From positions 1 to 64,000 of the forward strand of contig AAVV01000010.1 in the NCBI GenBank assembly GCA_000169115.1: 64,000 nt of DNA, in the 5' to 3' direction. Every line of letters begins with the position of its first letter. The first letter of the stretch is position 1. Below are positions 16,113-24,280 of this stretch, piece by piece. Below the pieces are notes generated by a model, which saw only the letters and a program-made list of their open reading frames with translations, did not search any database and was not told the origin of the DNA. This stretch comes from a marine gamma proteobacterium HTCC2080 (GTDB taxonomy: Bacteria; Pseudomonadota; Gammaproteobacteria; Pseudomonadales; Halieaceae). The position numbers and the translations under genes were made by a program.

Positions 16113-18101
16113 CTATTCAGCCAGCTCCAAAACTACAATGACATCGCCTGCCGCAACCTGCCGCTCCGCGACGCCAGGGGCTTCAAGAACAACGCCATCG
16201 GCTGGCGCGACAATCTCGTGTTGCATCTTCATGGCCTCCAGCACCGCGAGACGCTGACCTTTGACCACCGTCTCATTCTCTGTCACCTCAACAGCAAGCA
16301 GCAAACCATGCATCGGCGCTACGACCGTACCTCCGGCAGCAGCATCGACACCTTCTGGGGACACTCGAGCATAATCCGTAAGGGTCATTGAGTCCGTGGC
16401 GCTAGCGAGATGTAAGGTTGCGGGTGATTCATGAAAAAAATTAAAGTTTTCACGCCGACCATTTATCTGCAACTCACAGTGAACGTCAGACATGCCCATG
16501 AATTCCACCAAAAACTCCTGAGCTTCCAACAGCACCTGATACTGCCCTGCCCCCAGAGTTTCTATTCTGACACTGACTTCCAGCTCATCAATTCGATAAT
16601 CGCGGATAGAGACAGCACGGCCTCGAGAAGACCAGTCAAGAAGCTCATGGGAAACCAACGGTGCACGCTCATGGGCCTCACCCATTGCCAACAAGTGCTG
16701 TATCACTGCACCACCAACCACAACAGATCCCTGCACCTTCGAAGGGCTAAATTGATCTCCATAGTTTTCTTCAATGAACGCGGTGGTCGCCAAGCCATCC
16801 TTAAAAGTTTGCTGCTCCAAAGCATTGATCAGAAAATTTCGGTTATTACCCAGTCCCAGCAACGCGCCGTCTTGCAACGTGGTCAATAAACGGCGACGCG
16901 CATCCTCACGAGTTTCTCCGTAGCCAATAATCTTCGCGACCATTGCATCGTAATAAGGGCTCACCTCATCCCCACTGGCAACGCCGCTATCGATGCGAAT
17001 TCCCTCAGCCTCAGAGAATTCGAACAAATTCACGGGGCCAGTGCTGGGAAGAAACCCCTTCTCAGGCTCCTCGGCATACAGCCGAACTTCAATAGCATGA
17101 CCTATAAGCTCGATGTCATCTTGCTCTGCAGGCAGTGGCTCTCCTCTGGCTACTCGGATCTGCCATTCGACCAAATCGTAGCCGGTGACCAACTCAGTGA
17201 CCGGGTGCTCGACCTGCAGACGCGTATTCATTTCTAAAAAGTAAAACCGCCCATCCTCGTCGACCAAAAACTCGACGGTTCCTGCACCCACATAGTCGAC
17301 AGCCCGTGCTACGTTGACCGCCGCCTCACCCATCGCCCTTCGCAGTTCAGGCGTCATAACAGGACAGGGAGACTCTTCAATTACTTTCTGATGTCGCCGC
17401 TGAATCGAGCAATCCCGCTCCCCTAGGTGGATAACATGCCCGAGCTGATCTGCAAATACCTGCACCTCGACGTGTCGAGGACGAAGTACAGCCCGCTCAA
17501 TAATGAGTTCGCTCGAGCCAAAGGCGTTTTGAGCTTCGGATTGGGCCAACCCAATGGCATCTTCCAACTGGGGTGACTCAGTGACAAGGCGCATACCGCG
17601 ACCACCACCACCCGCTGCCGCCTTGATCATTACAGGAAGGCCAATGTTCTCAGCGGCGTTTAGCAGGGTCTCCATATCCTGTGCTTCATCTTGGTAACCG
17701 GGAATGCATGGCACGCCGGCCTCAAGCATCGCGCGCTTGGCACGAGCTTTATCACCCATGACCTCAATCGCTTTATTAGGAGGGCCTATAAATACGATGT
17801 TTGCCTGCTCACAAGCCGCAGCAAAATTCGAGTTTTCTGACAAAAAACCATATCCGGGATGGATGGCATCTGCACCAGCCTCGATTGCAGCAGCCAAAAC
17901 TTTTTCTTGGTTGAGATAGGAATCACTGACAATGGGGCCACCCAGTCGGATCGCTTGATCAGCCTCGCGCACATGCAAAGCGTCCTCGTCAGCATCGGAG
18001 TAAACCGCAACCGTGCGAATACCCAGCGCACGCGCGGTTCGCATAACCCTTACCGCAATCTCACCGCGATTCGCCACTAGTAAAGTCGAGAGGGTCTTCA
18101 T
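16113..18101 (-). CDS. atuF: Biotin-dependent acyl-CoA carboxylase, alpha subunit (AtuF/LiuD-like)
   Basis: 662 residues, the usual length for the methylcrotonyl-/geranyl-CoA carboxylase alpha subunit. Domain order: biotin carboxylase N-domain (TLLVANRGEIAVRVMRTAR), ATP-grasp (GGGGRGMRLV, EVQVFADQLGHVIHLGERDCSIQRR, FLEMNTRLQVEHPVTE), C-domain, a linker domain, and at the C-terminus the biotin carrier domain with the biotinyl Lys in EAMKMQHEI. It makes carboxybiotin from ATP and bicarbonate. The start overlaps the hydratase stop in ATGA. Whether the substrate is geranyl-CoA, 3-methylcrotonyl-CoA or another acyl-CoA cannot be told; the AtuA neighbour favours the Atu type. Confidence 0.88.
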   Translation of the reverse strand: MKTLSTLLVANRGEIAVRVMRTARALGIRTVAVYSDADEDALHVREADQAIRLGGPIVSDSYLNQEKVLAAAIEAGADAIHPGYGFLSENSNFAAACEQANIVFIGPPNKAIEVMGDKARAKRAMLEAGVPCIPGYQDEAQDMETLLNAAENIGLPVMIKAAAGGGGRGMRLVTESPQLEDAIGLAQSEAQNAFGSSELIIERAVLRPRHVEVQVFADQLGHVIHLGERDCSIQRRHQKVIEESPCPVMTPELRRAMGEAAVNVARAVDYVGAGTVEFLVDEDGRFYFLEMNTRLQVEHPVTELVTGYDLVEWQIRVARGEPLPAEQDDIELIGHAIEVRLYAEEPEKGFLPSTGPVNLFEFSEAEGIRIDSGVASGDEVSPYYDAMVAKIIGYGETREDARRRLLTTLQDGALLGLGNNRNFLINALEQQTFKDGLATTAFIEENYGDQFSPSKVQGSVVVGGAVIQHLLAMGEAHERAPLVSHELLDWSSRGRAVSIRDYRIDELEVSVRIETLGAGQYQVLLEAQEFLVEFMGMSDVHCELQINGRRENFNFFHESPATLHLASATDSMTLTDYARVSPEGVDAAAGGTVVAPMHGLLLAVEVTENETVVKGQRLAVLEAMKMQHEIVAPADGVVLEAPGVAERQVAAGDVIVVLELAE

Positions 18102-18907
18102 TGATCAATCTCCACATGCCAACTGGGCTTACGTTTTTCAATAAAAGAGGAGACGCCCTCTTTTCCTTCATCGCTCTGTAAGCATCGGCTAAAGTTTTCA
18201 GCGGCGTATATGACTTTTTCGTCATCGGGGGTTTGCGGCATACCGACAATTAATTCTTTGCAAGCGGCTACCGCGCCCGGAGCACAACCGAGGACATCAG
18301 AACGAATGGCATGCTCAGCATCTTCTAGCGCCTCAACCGAATCCACTGCAAGGTCTAGCACCCCTAATGTTGCTGCCTCTGCACCCTGAAATCTCGCCGC
18401 GGTAAGCATCAGCCGGCGACCCACCGCATAACCGCATTTTTGTAACACATAGCGCGCAATCTGCGCCGGCGTAATTCCAATGCGAGTTTCTGAAAAGGCA
18501 AACTTGGCATCGTTCATTCCCACGCTTACGTCACAGCAACAAGCAAGGCCCAGGCCTCCCGCCATGGCCGCGCCCTCAATCATGGCCACAGTCACTTGAG
18601 GTAAAGCATTGAGGTCTGCCAGTATGTCTCCAATACGGGTGCTAGTTCTCATCGCTTGCTCACGCGCACCACTAGCGATCGCATTAAAACTCTTGAGATC
18701 ACCACCGGCGCAGAAAAAACCACCCCGGCCCCTGAAGGTGACACCCCTGACGCTACGATCATCACGCACCGAGGCAAGAATGATCTCTAAATCGTCAACA
18801 ACATCATCGGTGAGGGGGTTGCGACGTTCAGGCTGATTAAACCAAACGGTTAACCAACCATTTTCAAGACTTAGATCTACTGACTTTGTTTCAGGTAATG
18901 CCGTCAT
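18098..18907 (-). CDS. atuE: Enoyl-CoA hydratase/isomerase family (AtuE/LiuC-like)
   Basis: 269 residues of the crotonase family. The oxyanion-hole segments are visible: FRGRGGFFCAGGDLKSF near residue 60 and EGAAMAGGLGLACCCDV near 110, followed by FAFSETRIGITPA where the catalytic Glu is expected. It would hydrate the unsaturated carboxylated acyl-CoA made by the carboxylase (isohexenyl-glutaconyl-CoA or 3-methylglutaconyl-CoA in the known pathways). It has an AAGGATG ribosome site and sits between the two carboxylase subunit genes, as atuE does between atuC and atuF. Confidence 0.85.
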   Translation of the reverse strand: MTALPETKSVDLSLENGWLTVWFNQPERRNPLTDDVVDDLEIILASVRDDRSVRGVTFRGRGGFFCAGGDLKSFNAIASGAREQAMRTSTRIGDILADLNALPQVTVAMIEGAAMAGGLGLACCCDVSVGMNDAKFAFSETRIGITPAQIARYVLQKCGYAVGRRLMLTAARFQGAEAATLGVLDLAVDSVEALEDAEHAIRSDVLGCAPGAVAACKELIVGMPQTPDDEKVIYAAENFSRCLQSDEGKEGVSSFIEKRKPSWHVEIDQ

Positions 18908-18909
18908 AA

Positions 18910-20532
18910 TTACATCCTTGCCACGCCGAAGCTGTTTGATTGCAGGCTGCGGTGTCGACCTTCAATGATTGTTTCCAAACAAAAAGCCAAAACTTTGCGG
19001 GTATCTCTAGGATCAATTATCCCGTGATCAAGAACGCGGCCAGAGGTGTAAAAGGCATCCTCTTGAGCATCAAAGTGCTGCTTTATTGTTTGTCCCTGTG
19101 CCTCAAGCTGCGACTCGGGTATCGGTTTACCTTTTCGCGCAGCACCCACTTTTGCGACCTCCGTCATCGTTGTCGCGGCGCTCTGGCCTGCCATCACACC
19201 GGTACGCGCATTGGGCCATGCAAACAAAAAGTCTGGTTCGTAAGCCCATCCGCACATGCCGTAATTTCCAGCGCCATAGCTAGCGCCCACATAAAGCGAC
19301 AATTTAGGCACCCGAGCGTTGGCAACCGCCTGAATCATTTTAGAACCGTGCTTAATCATGCCCGCATGTTCATACTGCGTGCCCACCATATACCCCGAGG
19401 TATTGTTAAAGAAAATGATGGGCAAGTCAGACTGATCACACAGCTGGATAAATTGCGCCGCTTTCGTCGCGCCATTTGTATCGATAGGGCCGTTGTTACC
19501 AATAAAGCCACAGGCCACCCCTGTGATCGTGGCGTGACCACAGACTGTGGACACACCGTAGCGTGACTTGAACTCTTCGATGGAAGAATCATCAACCACC
19601 CGAGCTAAAATCTCCCTCACATCGTAGGGCGTACGCGGATCAGTTGGGATCGCACCGGCAAGCTCCTCAGCGGAATATCGGGGCTCGCTGTAGGGTTGCC
19701 TAGAAAAATGCGTCAGTCGTTTATTCCAATCAATGCAGTGCATTACCTCGCGAGCTTTTAAAAGGCCGTGTGCATCGTTTTCAACGAGATACTCCACAAC
19801 GCCGGTAACGCTCGCATGCATCTCCGTGCCCCCCAACTCACGATCATCTGCATCTTCTCCCGTCGCCGCCTTTACCAGGGCAGCGCCACCAAGCGCCGCC
19901 ATACCGTTTTCTTTGACCCCGATAACATAATCAGACATGCCGGGCATATAAGCGCCCCCGGCAGTAGACCCACCGTGCAATACAACCATCGTTGGCAGCC
20001 CCTTCGCAGAAAGGCGTGCTAAATCACGAAAGACACTACCAAACTCAGACCAGAGCTCCACTTTGTATTTAAGGAGGTTAGCTCCTGCACTTTCAACCAG
20101 ATGCACCAAAGGTAAATTTTGCCGCAGACAAATTTTTAGCAGTGAAGTAGTCACATTAAGTGTGTAATCGGTGGCCGCTCCCGCCGCAATGCCAGAGTCA
20201 TCGACCCAAACCATGCAGCGCACACCACTGACAAAACCAATGCCAACAATGACCGAAGCACCGGGCACGCTGACTTCACGATCAGATTCCTCGACGCAAA
20301 AATTTGCCATGGAATGCAACTGTAAAAACGGCATACCCGGATCTATTAAAGCGTCTAGACGCTCTTTTGGTGTGAGTTGATTTCGGGCACGAAAGGTTTT
20401 GAGTCGACGGTTAGAGGTCTCCTCAGTGCGTTGTTCATAGCGCCTCAGCTGATCAACGAAACCCAGCATACGGTCGCGATTTTCACTGAACGCCTCTGAG
20501 TCGGTATGCACGGTCGAAACAATAGTAGCCAT
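18910..20532 (-). CDS. atuC: Acyl-CoA carboxylase, carboxyltransferase beta subunit (AtuC/LiuB-like)
   Basis: 540 residues from the ATG at 20532, 1 nt after the AtuA stop; a longer frame to 20661 overlaps atuA and is not used. The carboxyltransferase fold is clear, with the acyl-CoA and biotin oxyanion regions GGSTAGGAYMPGMSDYVIGV and later GASYGAGNYGMCGWAYEP and WPNARTGVMAGQSAA. The length is close to that of AtuC (geranyl-CoA) and LiuB (methylcrotonyl-CoA). It transfers CO2 from carboxybiotin to the acyl-CoA. Confidence 0.88.
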   Translation of the reverse strand: MATIVSTVHTDSEAFSENRDRMLGFVDQLRRYEQRTEETSNRRLKTFRARNQLTPKERLDALIDPGMPFLQLHSMANFCVEESDREVSVPGASVIVGIGFVSGVRCMVWVDDSGIAAGAATDYTLNVTTSLLKICLRQNLPLVHLVESAGANLLKYKVELWSEFGSVFRDLARLSAKGLPTMVVLHGGSTAGGAYMPGMSDYVIGVKENGMAALGGAALVKAATGEDADDRELGGTEMHASVTGVVEYLVENDAHGLLKAREVMHCIDWNKRLTHFSRQPYSEPRYSAEELAGAIPTDPRTPYDVREILARVVDDSSIEEFKSRYGVSTVCGHATITGVACGFIGNNGPIDTNGATKAAQFIQLCDQSDLPIIFFNNTSGYMVGTQYEHAGMIKHGSKMIQAVANARVPKLSLYVGASYGAGNYGMCGWAYEPDFLFAWPNARTGVMAGQSAATTMTEVAKVGAARKGKPIPESQLEAQGQTIKQHFDAQEDAFYTSGRVLDHGIIDPRDTRKVLAFCLETIIEGRHRSLQSNSFGVARM

Positions 20533-20533
20533 G

Positions 20534-22345
20534 TTAGCTGTCCAGAAGATTTTGGGGGATTGAAATGGGGGCATCGAGCAATATTTGCGCGAAGCTTTTT
20601 GCTTGAGGGTCATTACGTAAACTTGCCACCCCTCCGCCACCCAATGCGTTGTGCAAAACAAAATTAAACCCTGGGAGGCCGGGCAGGTAGAATCGGTGAA
20701 TTGCCGGGCTGGTCATGAAGTGCGAAAAACGTGCAGCAACATATTCAGCGGTCAACGCGTCAGCGATCCAAGGCAAGTACGCTTTGTCACGTGCCATGAC
20801 GCCAATATTTGCCTTGTCCCCCTTGTCTCCCGATCGTCCCCATGCAAGGCGCTCAAGTGGCACCGTCACCAGTTCGCCTTGTACCAGCGTGTCGTGATCT
20901 GGGGCGGTTGGGATTTCAAGCGACTCAGCAACCGTGGTCAGCTCAGGGGCCTCAGGCATCTGTGTCAGCTGATTGCTACCCCGAGCATCGATGAGCGTTA
21001 ACGGCACTGATGATTTCGGTATCCTCATAGAAAACAAGCGGATAACGGGCGAGGGTTTTGCGCGAGTGCCGGCAAAAAAAGCGAGACCCGGGGGAGCGCC
21101 CAACCCTGCTCCCGCGACCTCCCGCAGTAGCAGCGCGACCGCACGCTTATCTTGATGTCTGCAGCCAATTTTTACAGCCACCTCACGACTTCGAACATAC
21201 CGAGCTGATTCACCCCAGTGGCTCTCATCACCGACAATCTCAATGGTGACATCGTCAAATCCAGAAACCCCCATGGCCGCAAGCTTGTGCTCCGCACGCT
21301 TTCGAACCTCATCCGCGAAAAGACGCCCTTTTTCAGCTGCTTTCCGACCCAGATACCAAAGAATGGTCCCCGCTCGCCAGCCATCAGCCCACGTCATACT
21401 TACTTTGTAATCCGCTGGCACACCTCGACCCTTTGCGCCTGTGACGTGAACTTGATTTTCCCCAATTTGTTGCAATTGCACACAGGAAAAATCACAGATC
21501 ACATCAGGTAAGACGTAATGTACTGGATCGTCGATTTCATAAAGTAATTGCTCGCCCACCGTGCCTCGATTTACGACTCCACCCGTGTTTTCGGGCTTAG
21601 TAATGATTGCCGTTCCATCGATTGATACCTCAGCAATGGGATAACCCACCTCAAAAAGCGACTCGGCAACGGCTTCCCAATCGGTAAAATTGCCACCGGT
21701 CACCTGGGGGCCGCACTCTATTAAATGTCCAACCAGTGACCCTGCCGCCAATCGATCGAGCTCGTTGGAGGTCCAGCCAAAAGCATGAATACAGGCGCCT
21801 AGGGTCACCGCACTGTCTACACAGCGCCCAGTAATCACAATATCTGCTCCATGAGTGAGCGCTTCAGCGACAGGAAAAGCCCCAATATAAGCGTTAACGC
21901 TGGCTATTTTTTTAACGGCAGGCATCGGTTCTGAAGAAAACATCTCCCTAGCGCCCCCCGCCGAGAGTTCTTCCACCCGAGGTAAGAGGTCATCTCCGGT
22001 GATTACCGCGACTTTCAGGTCAAGTCCCGCCTGAGCAACACAGTCACGTATAGCTTGGGCACATGCCTCAGGATTAACACCACCAGCATTACTGATGAGC
22101 TTCACTCCTGAGCTTGCAATGGCTTGCAGATTTGGCTGCACCATAGCCGAGACAAAGTCAGTCGCGTAGCCCAGAGATTGATCGTTTGAGCGTGCCCGGG
22201 CCAAAATCGACATAGTAATTTCAGCCAGATAATCGAAGACGATGTAGTCTAGGTCGCCCTCAGACAGAAATTGAGCCATTGCGAGGTCGGTTTCGCCCCA
22301 AAACCCTGTGGCTCCACCAATCTTTATCGATTGCTTCATGCTCAT
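20534..22345 (-). CDS. atuA: AtuA-like protein (DUF1446 fused to AtuA-type ferredoxin-fold domain)
   Basis: 603 residues. The N-terminal 450 residues are the DUF1446/AtuA domain (starts KIGGATGFWGETD, with NAGGVNPEACA and VITGRCVDSAVTLG). The C-terminal 100 residues carry the separate AtuA-like domain with RSGDKGDKANIGV. In Pseudomonas AtuA is needed for acyclic terpene (citronellol/geraniol) use, but its biochemical activity is not established. It is the first gene of the operon; ATG at 22345 with AGGA 7 nt upstream. The fusion of both domains in one chain is common in the family. Confidence 0.88.
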   Translation of the reverse strand: MSMKQSIKIGGATGFWGETDLAMAQFLSEGDLDYIVFDYLAEITMSILARARSNDQSLGYATDFVSAMVQPNLQAIASSGVKLISNAGGVNPEACAQAIRDCVAQAGLDLKVAVITGDDLLPRVEELSAGGAREMFSSEPMPAVKKIASVNAYIGAFPVAEALTHGADIVITGRCVDSAVTLGACIHAFGWTSNELDRLAAGSLVGHLIECGPQVTGGNFTDWEAVAESLFEVGYPIAEVSIDGTAIITKPENTGGVVNRGTVGEQLLYEIDDPVHYVLPDVICDFSCVQLQQIGENQVHVTGAKGRGVPADYKVSMTWADGWRAGTILWYLGRKAAEKGRLFADEVRKRAEHKLAAMGVSGFDDVTIEIVGDESHWGESARYVRSREVAVKIGCRHQDKRAVALLLREVAGAGLGAPPGLAFFAGTRAKPSPVIRLFSMRIPKSSVPLTLIDARGSNQLTQMPEAPELTTVAESLEIPTAPDHDTLVQGELVTVPLERLAWGRSGDKGDKANIGVMARDKAYLPWIADALTAEYVAARFSHFMTSPAIHRFYLPGLPGFNFVLHNALGGGGVASLRNDPQAKSFAQILLDAPISIPQNLLDS

Positions 22346-22380
22346 GCAATTTCCTTTTCAAAACCCCGGGACGCTCGATT

Positions 22381-22396
22381 CCCATGTATACACGGG
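22381..22396. promoter_or_regulatory. Imperfect palindrome upstream of atuA
   Basis: CCCATGTATACACGGG: a perfect 8-bp core TGTATACA with CCC/GGG flanks and one mismatched pair. It lies 36 nt before the atuA start, where a repressor or activator of the operon could bind. Weak support; no second copy was found. Confidence 0.3.
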
Positions 22397-22521
22397 GAAC
22401 GCCCTTGCCCAGTGCAACAGGCCTTTAAATATTAACCAGTTAGAAACCGATTGCCCCTCGTGTCGCACCAAGTGAGCACTTATTTTCTATCGACTCACCA
22501 ATATGATGCTAACTCAGCTAT

Positions 22522-22538
22522 TATGAGGCTTCCTCATA
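22522..22538. promoter_or_regulatory. Perfect inverted repeat, candidate TetR operator
   Basis: TATGAGG-CTT-CCTCATA, seven paired bases on each side of a 3-nt spacer, 24 nt before the TetR-family start and just downstream of a TATGAT -10-like hexamer at 22502-22507. The size and place are typical for a TetR-family operator that represses its own gene and the divergent operon. Confidence 0.55.
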
Positions 22539-22562
22539 TGCTCACTATAGGAGCGTAAGTCA

Positions 22563-23276
22563 ATGAGCGCAAGTTCATCTCACACCAAAAACACCCAGCG
22601 CGAACGCCTGGAAGCAAAAGAACAGAGTATTTTGACGGCCGCTACCGACGTCTTTACTGCCTTGGGGGTGGACGGCACCACGATGGCCGAGATCGCTCGC
22701 AGAGCACATATTGCAGAGGGAACGCTTTACCTCTACCACAAAAACAAACAGGATTTGCTTGCTGTTGTTGTGGGGAATTTTTGGGCAGATTTGACGAAAG
22801 GTGCGCTGATCGCTGTGGATGCCAGCCTCCCGGTCAAACAGCAATTAAAGCAGTTAGCAACCTACCACCTCACGGCGCTTATCCAGCAGTTCGATATGGT
22901 GGGCCTAACCTATCGAGCGAGGCTAAGACATGGCGAACCCGAATATCAGTTACCTAAAATTCGTGAATACGTGCGCGTTTTCGATCAAATTATTGAGCGG
23001 GGCATCAATCGCAGCCAATTATCTGAGGCATTACCACTGTGGCAATGCAGAGATGTTTTCTACGGCTCCTTGGAATATTCAGCCCGAACATTACTGCTAC
23101 GAGAAGTACAATTTGATCCCACGGTTGTCGAGCAACTCTTGGTGATGTTCAAGCCTTACGAAGTTACTGAAACTTCTGTAGCAAAAGCGGGCCTAACCAA
23201 CACATCAGATGACACCAGATTGGCTCGAATAGAAGCACAACTATCCCTACTGCTTAAGGAAAAAGAGCAAAGATAA
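22563..23276 (+). CDS. TetR/AcrR family transcriptional regulator
   Basis: 237 residues. The N-terminal helix-turn-helix domain is clear (ILTAATDVFTALGVDGTTMAEIARRAHIAEGTLYLYHKNKQDLL, about residues 20-63, quoted here only to mark the borders I-L and L-L). The C-terminal ligand-binding part is variable. A GGAG site lies 9 nt before the ATG. It is divergent from atuA, so it probably controls the carboxylase operon in answer to an acyl-CoA, like AtuR/LiuR-type repressors (LiuR is MerR type, so AtuR is the closer analogue). Confidence 0.9.
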   Translation: MSASSSHTKNTQRERLEAKEQSILTAATDVFTALGVDGTTMAEIARRAHIAEGTLYLYHKNKQDLLAVVVGNFWADLTKGALIAVDASLPVKQQLKQLATYHLTALIQQFDMVGLTYRARLRHGEPEYQLPKIREYVRVFDQIIERGINRSQLSEALPLWQCRDVFYGSLEYSARTLLLREVQFDPTVVEQLLVMFKPYEVTETSVAKAGLTNTSDDTRLARIEAQLSLLLKEKEQR

Positions 23277-23306
23277 TTCAACCTTAAAAGGCGACTGAAA
23301 TCAGGG

Positions 23307-24260
23307 TCACGCGTACTGTTTTTTCAGCACATCAATGAATGTCGACAAATTTTCCTTAGGCAGCTGATTAATACCCGCTGCCGCCGCTCGCCCTCCGCCC
23401 GAGGGAAACTGCCTGCAAACTGTATCGGCACCGATGCGATTGTCCAGCGGAGCTCTGACACTGACGAGAAAACCTTCAGGGATTTCCGTAAGCACTGCGT
23501 GTGCACGGTACGGGGTATCAAGGGCTAGCTTATTACCAAGAACGCCGCTCACTCGGCGCGCCCAAGGCTCATCAGGAAGCCTAATCACGGCCACTGAAGC
23601 CTCATTGATCAGCCGATTAGCCGTTTCACCGAAGCTCATATCCTGACGATAACCCGCCTGTAAAATCTGCATCAATTCAGGATCCTCAGCCAAGCAAATG
23701 TCGGGGCTAGCATGAGGTAATAAACGCCGATAAAGGCTTTCAGGGTCGAAATGGAGATCACTAACGTGAGCCCCGTAGGCGTTGTAATTAATAAGAATTC
23801 CAAGCTCTCGCCAAAGCTTTAAATTAGGAAGCGCAGGCAACGTTTGCGCGACACGCTCTGCAGTTTGATCCAGATTATCTCCAAAACAACCAACGACGGC
23901 CCAACTAGCGCATGCACCGGATAAATGACCATTAACCAACGCAGAAGTACAAATTTCTGGCGCCGTGTTAATCAAGAGTTGCAGACCTGCTGCACTCGGC
24001 ATCTCTCCGGGATTATGATGATCCACGTAAAAAATTTCGGCCCCTAGTTGCAACAAACGGTCCAAATCAAGTCGATTTTTCTCGACCGCAACATCGAGCA
24101 CGGTCACAACATCTCCGGAGGACGCAGACACCCGGCTGAGCAGCCCAATATCGCGCTTTACGCCGGTAACTAGTGTTGCAATACGAGGAGTATGCTGACG
24201 CAGTTGTAGAAGGGCGCAGATGCCGTCGGCATCTCCGTTAAAAACATCGAAATAAGCCAT
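23307..24260 (-). CDS. DHH-family phosphoesterase
   Basis: 317 residues. The DHH superfamily motifs are readable: DVFNGDADGICALLQL near the N-terminus (motif I, DxDG), VTVLDVAV (motif II), EIFYVDHHNPGE (the DHH motif), and near the C-terminus PSGGGRAAAAGINQLP, the GGGxxxAAG pattern of the DHHA1 domain. Such enzymes include NrnA/RecJ-like nucleases and cyclic-dinucleotide phosphodiesterases. No other domain is attached, so the substrate (nanoRNA, pAp or c-di-AMP/pGpG) cannot be decided. It ends convergently with the TetR gene, 30 nt apart. Confidence 0.85.
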   Translation of the reverse strand: MAYFDVFNGDADGICALLQLRQHTPRIATLVTGVKRDIGLLSRVSASSGDVVTVLDVAVEKNRLDLDRLLQLGAEIFYVDHHNPGEMPSAAGLQLLINTAPEICTSALVNGHLSGACASWAVVGCFGDNLDQTAERVAQTLPALPNLKLWRELGILINYNAYGAHVSDLHFDPESLYRRLLPHASPDICLAEDPELMQILQAGYRQDMSFGETANRLINEASVAVIRLPDEPWARRVSGVLGNKLALDTPYRAHAVLTEIPEGFLVSVRAPLDNRIGADTVCRQFPSGGGRAAAAGINQLPKENLSTFIDVLKKQYA

Positions 24261-24280
24261 AAAAACACTGACCCTGAGAC

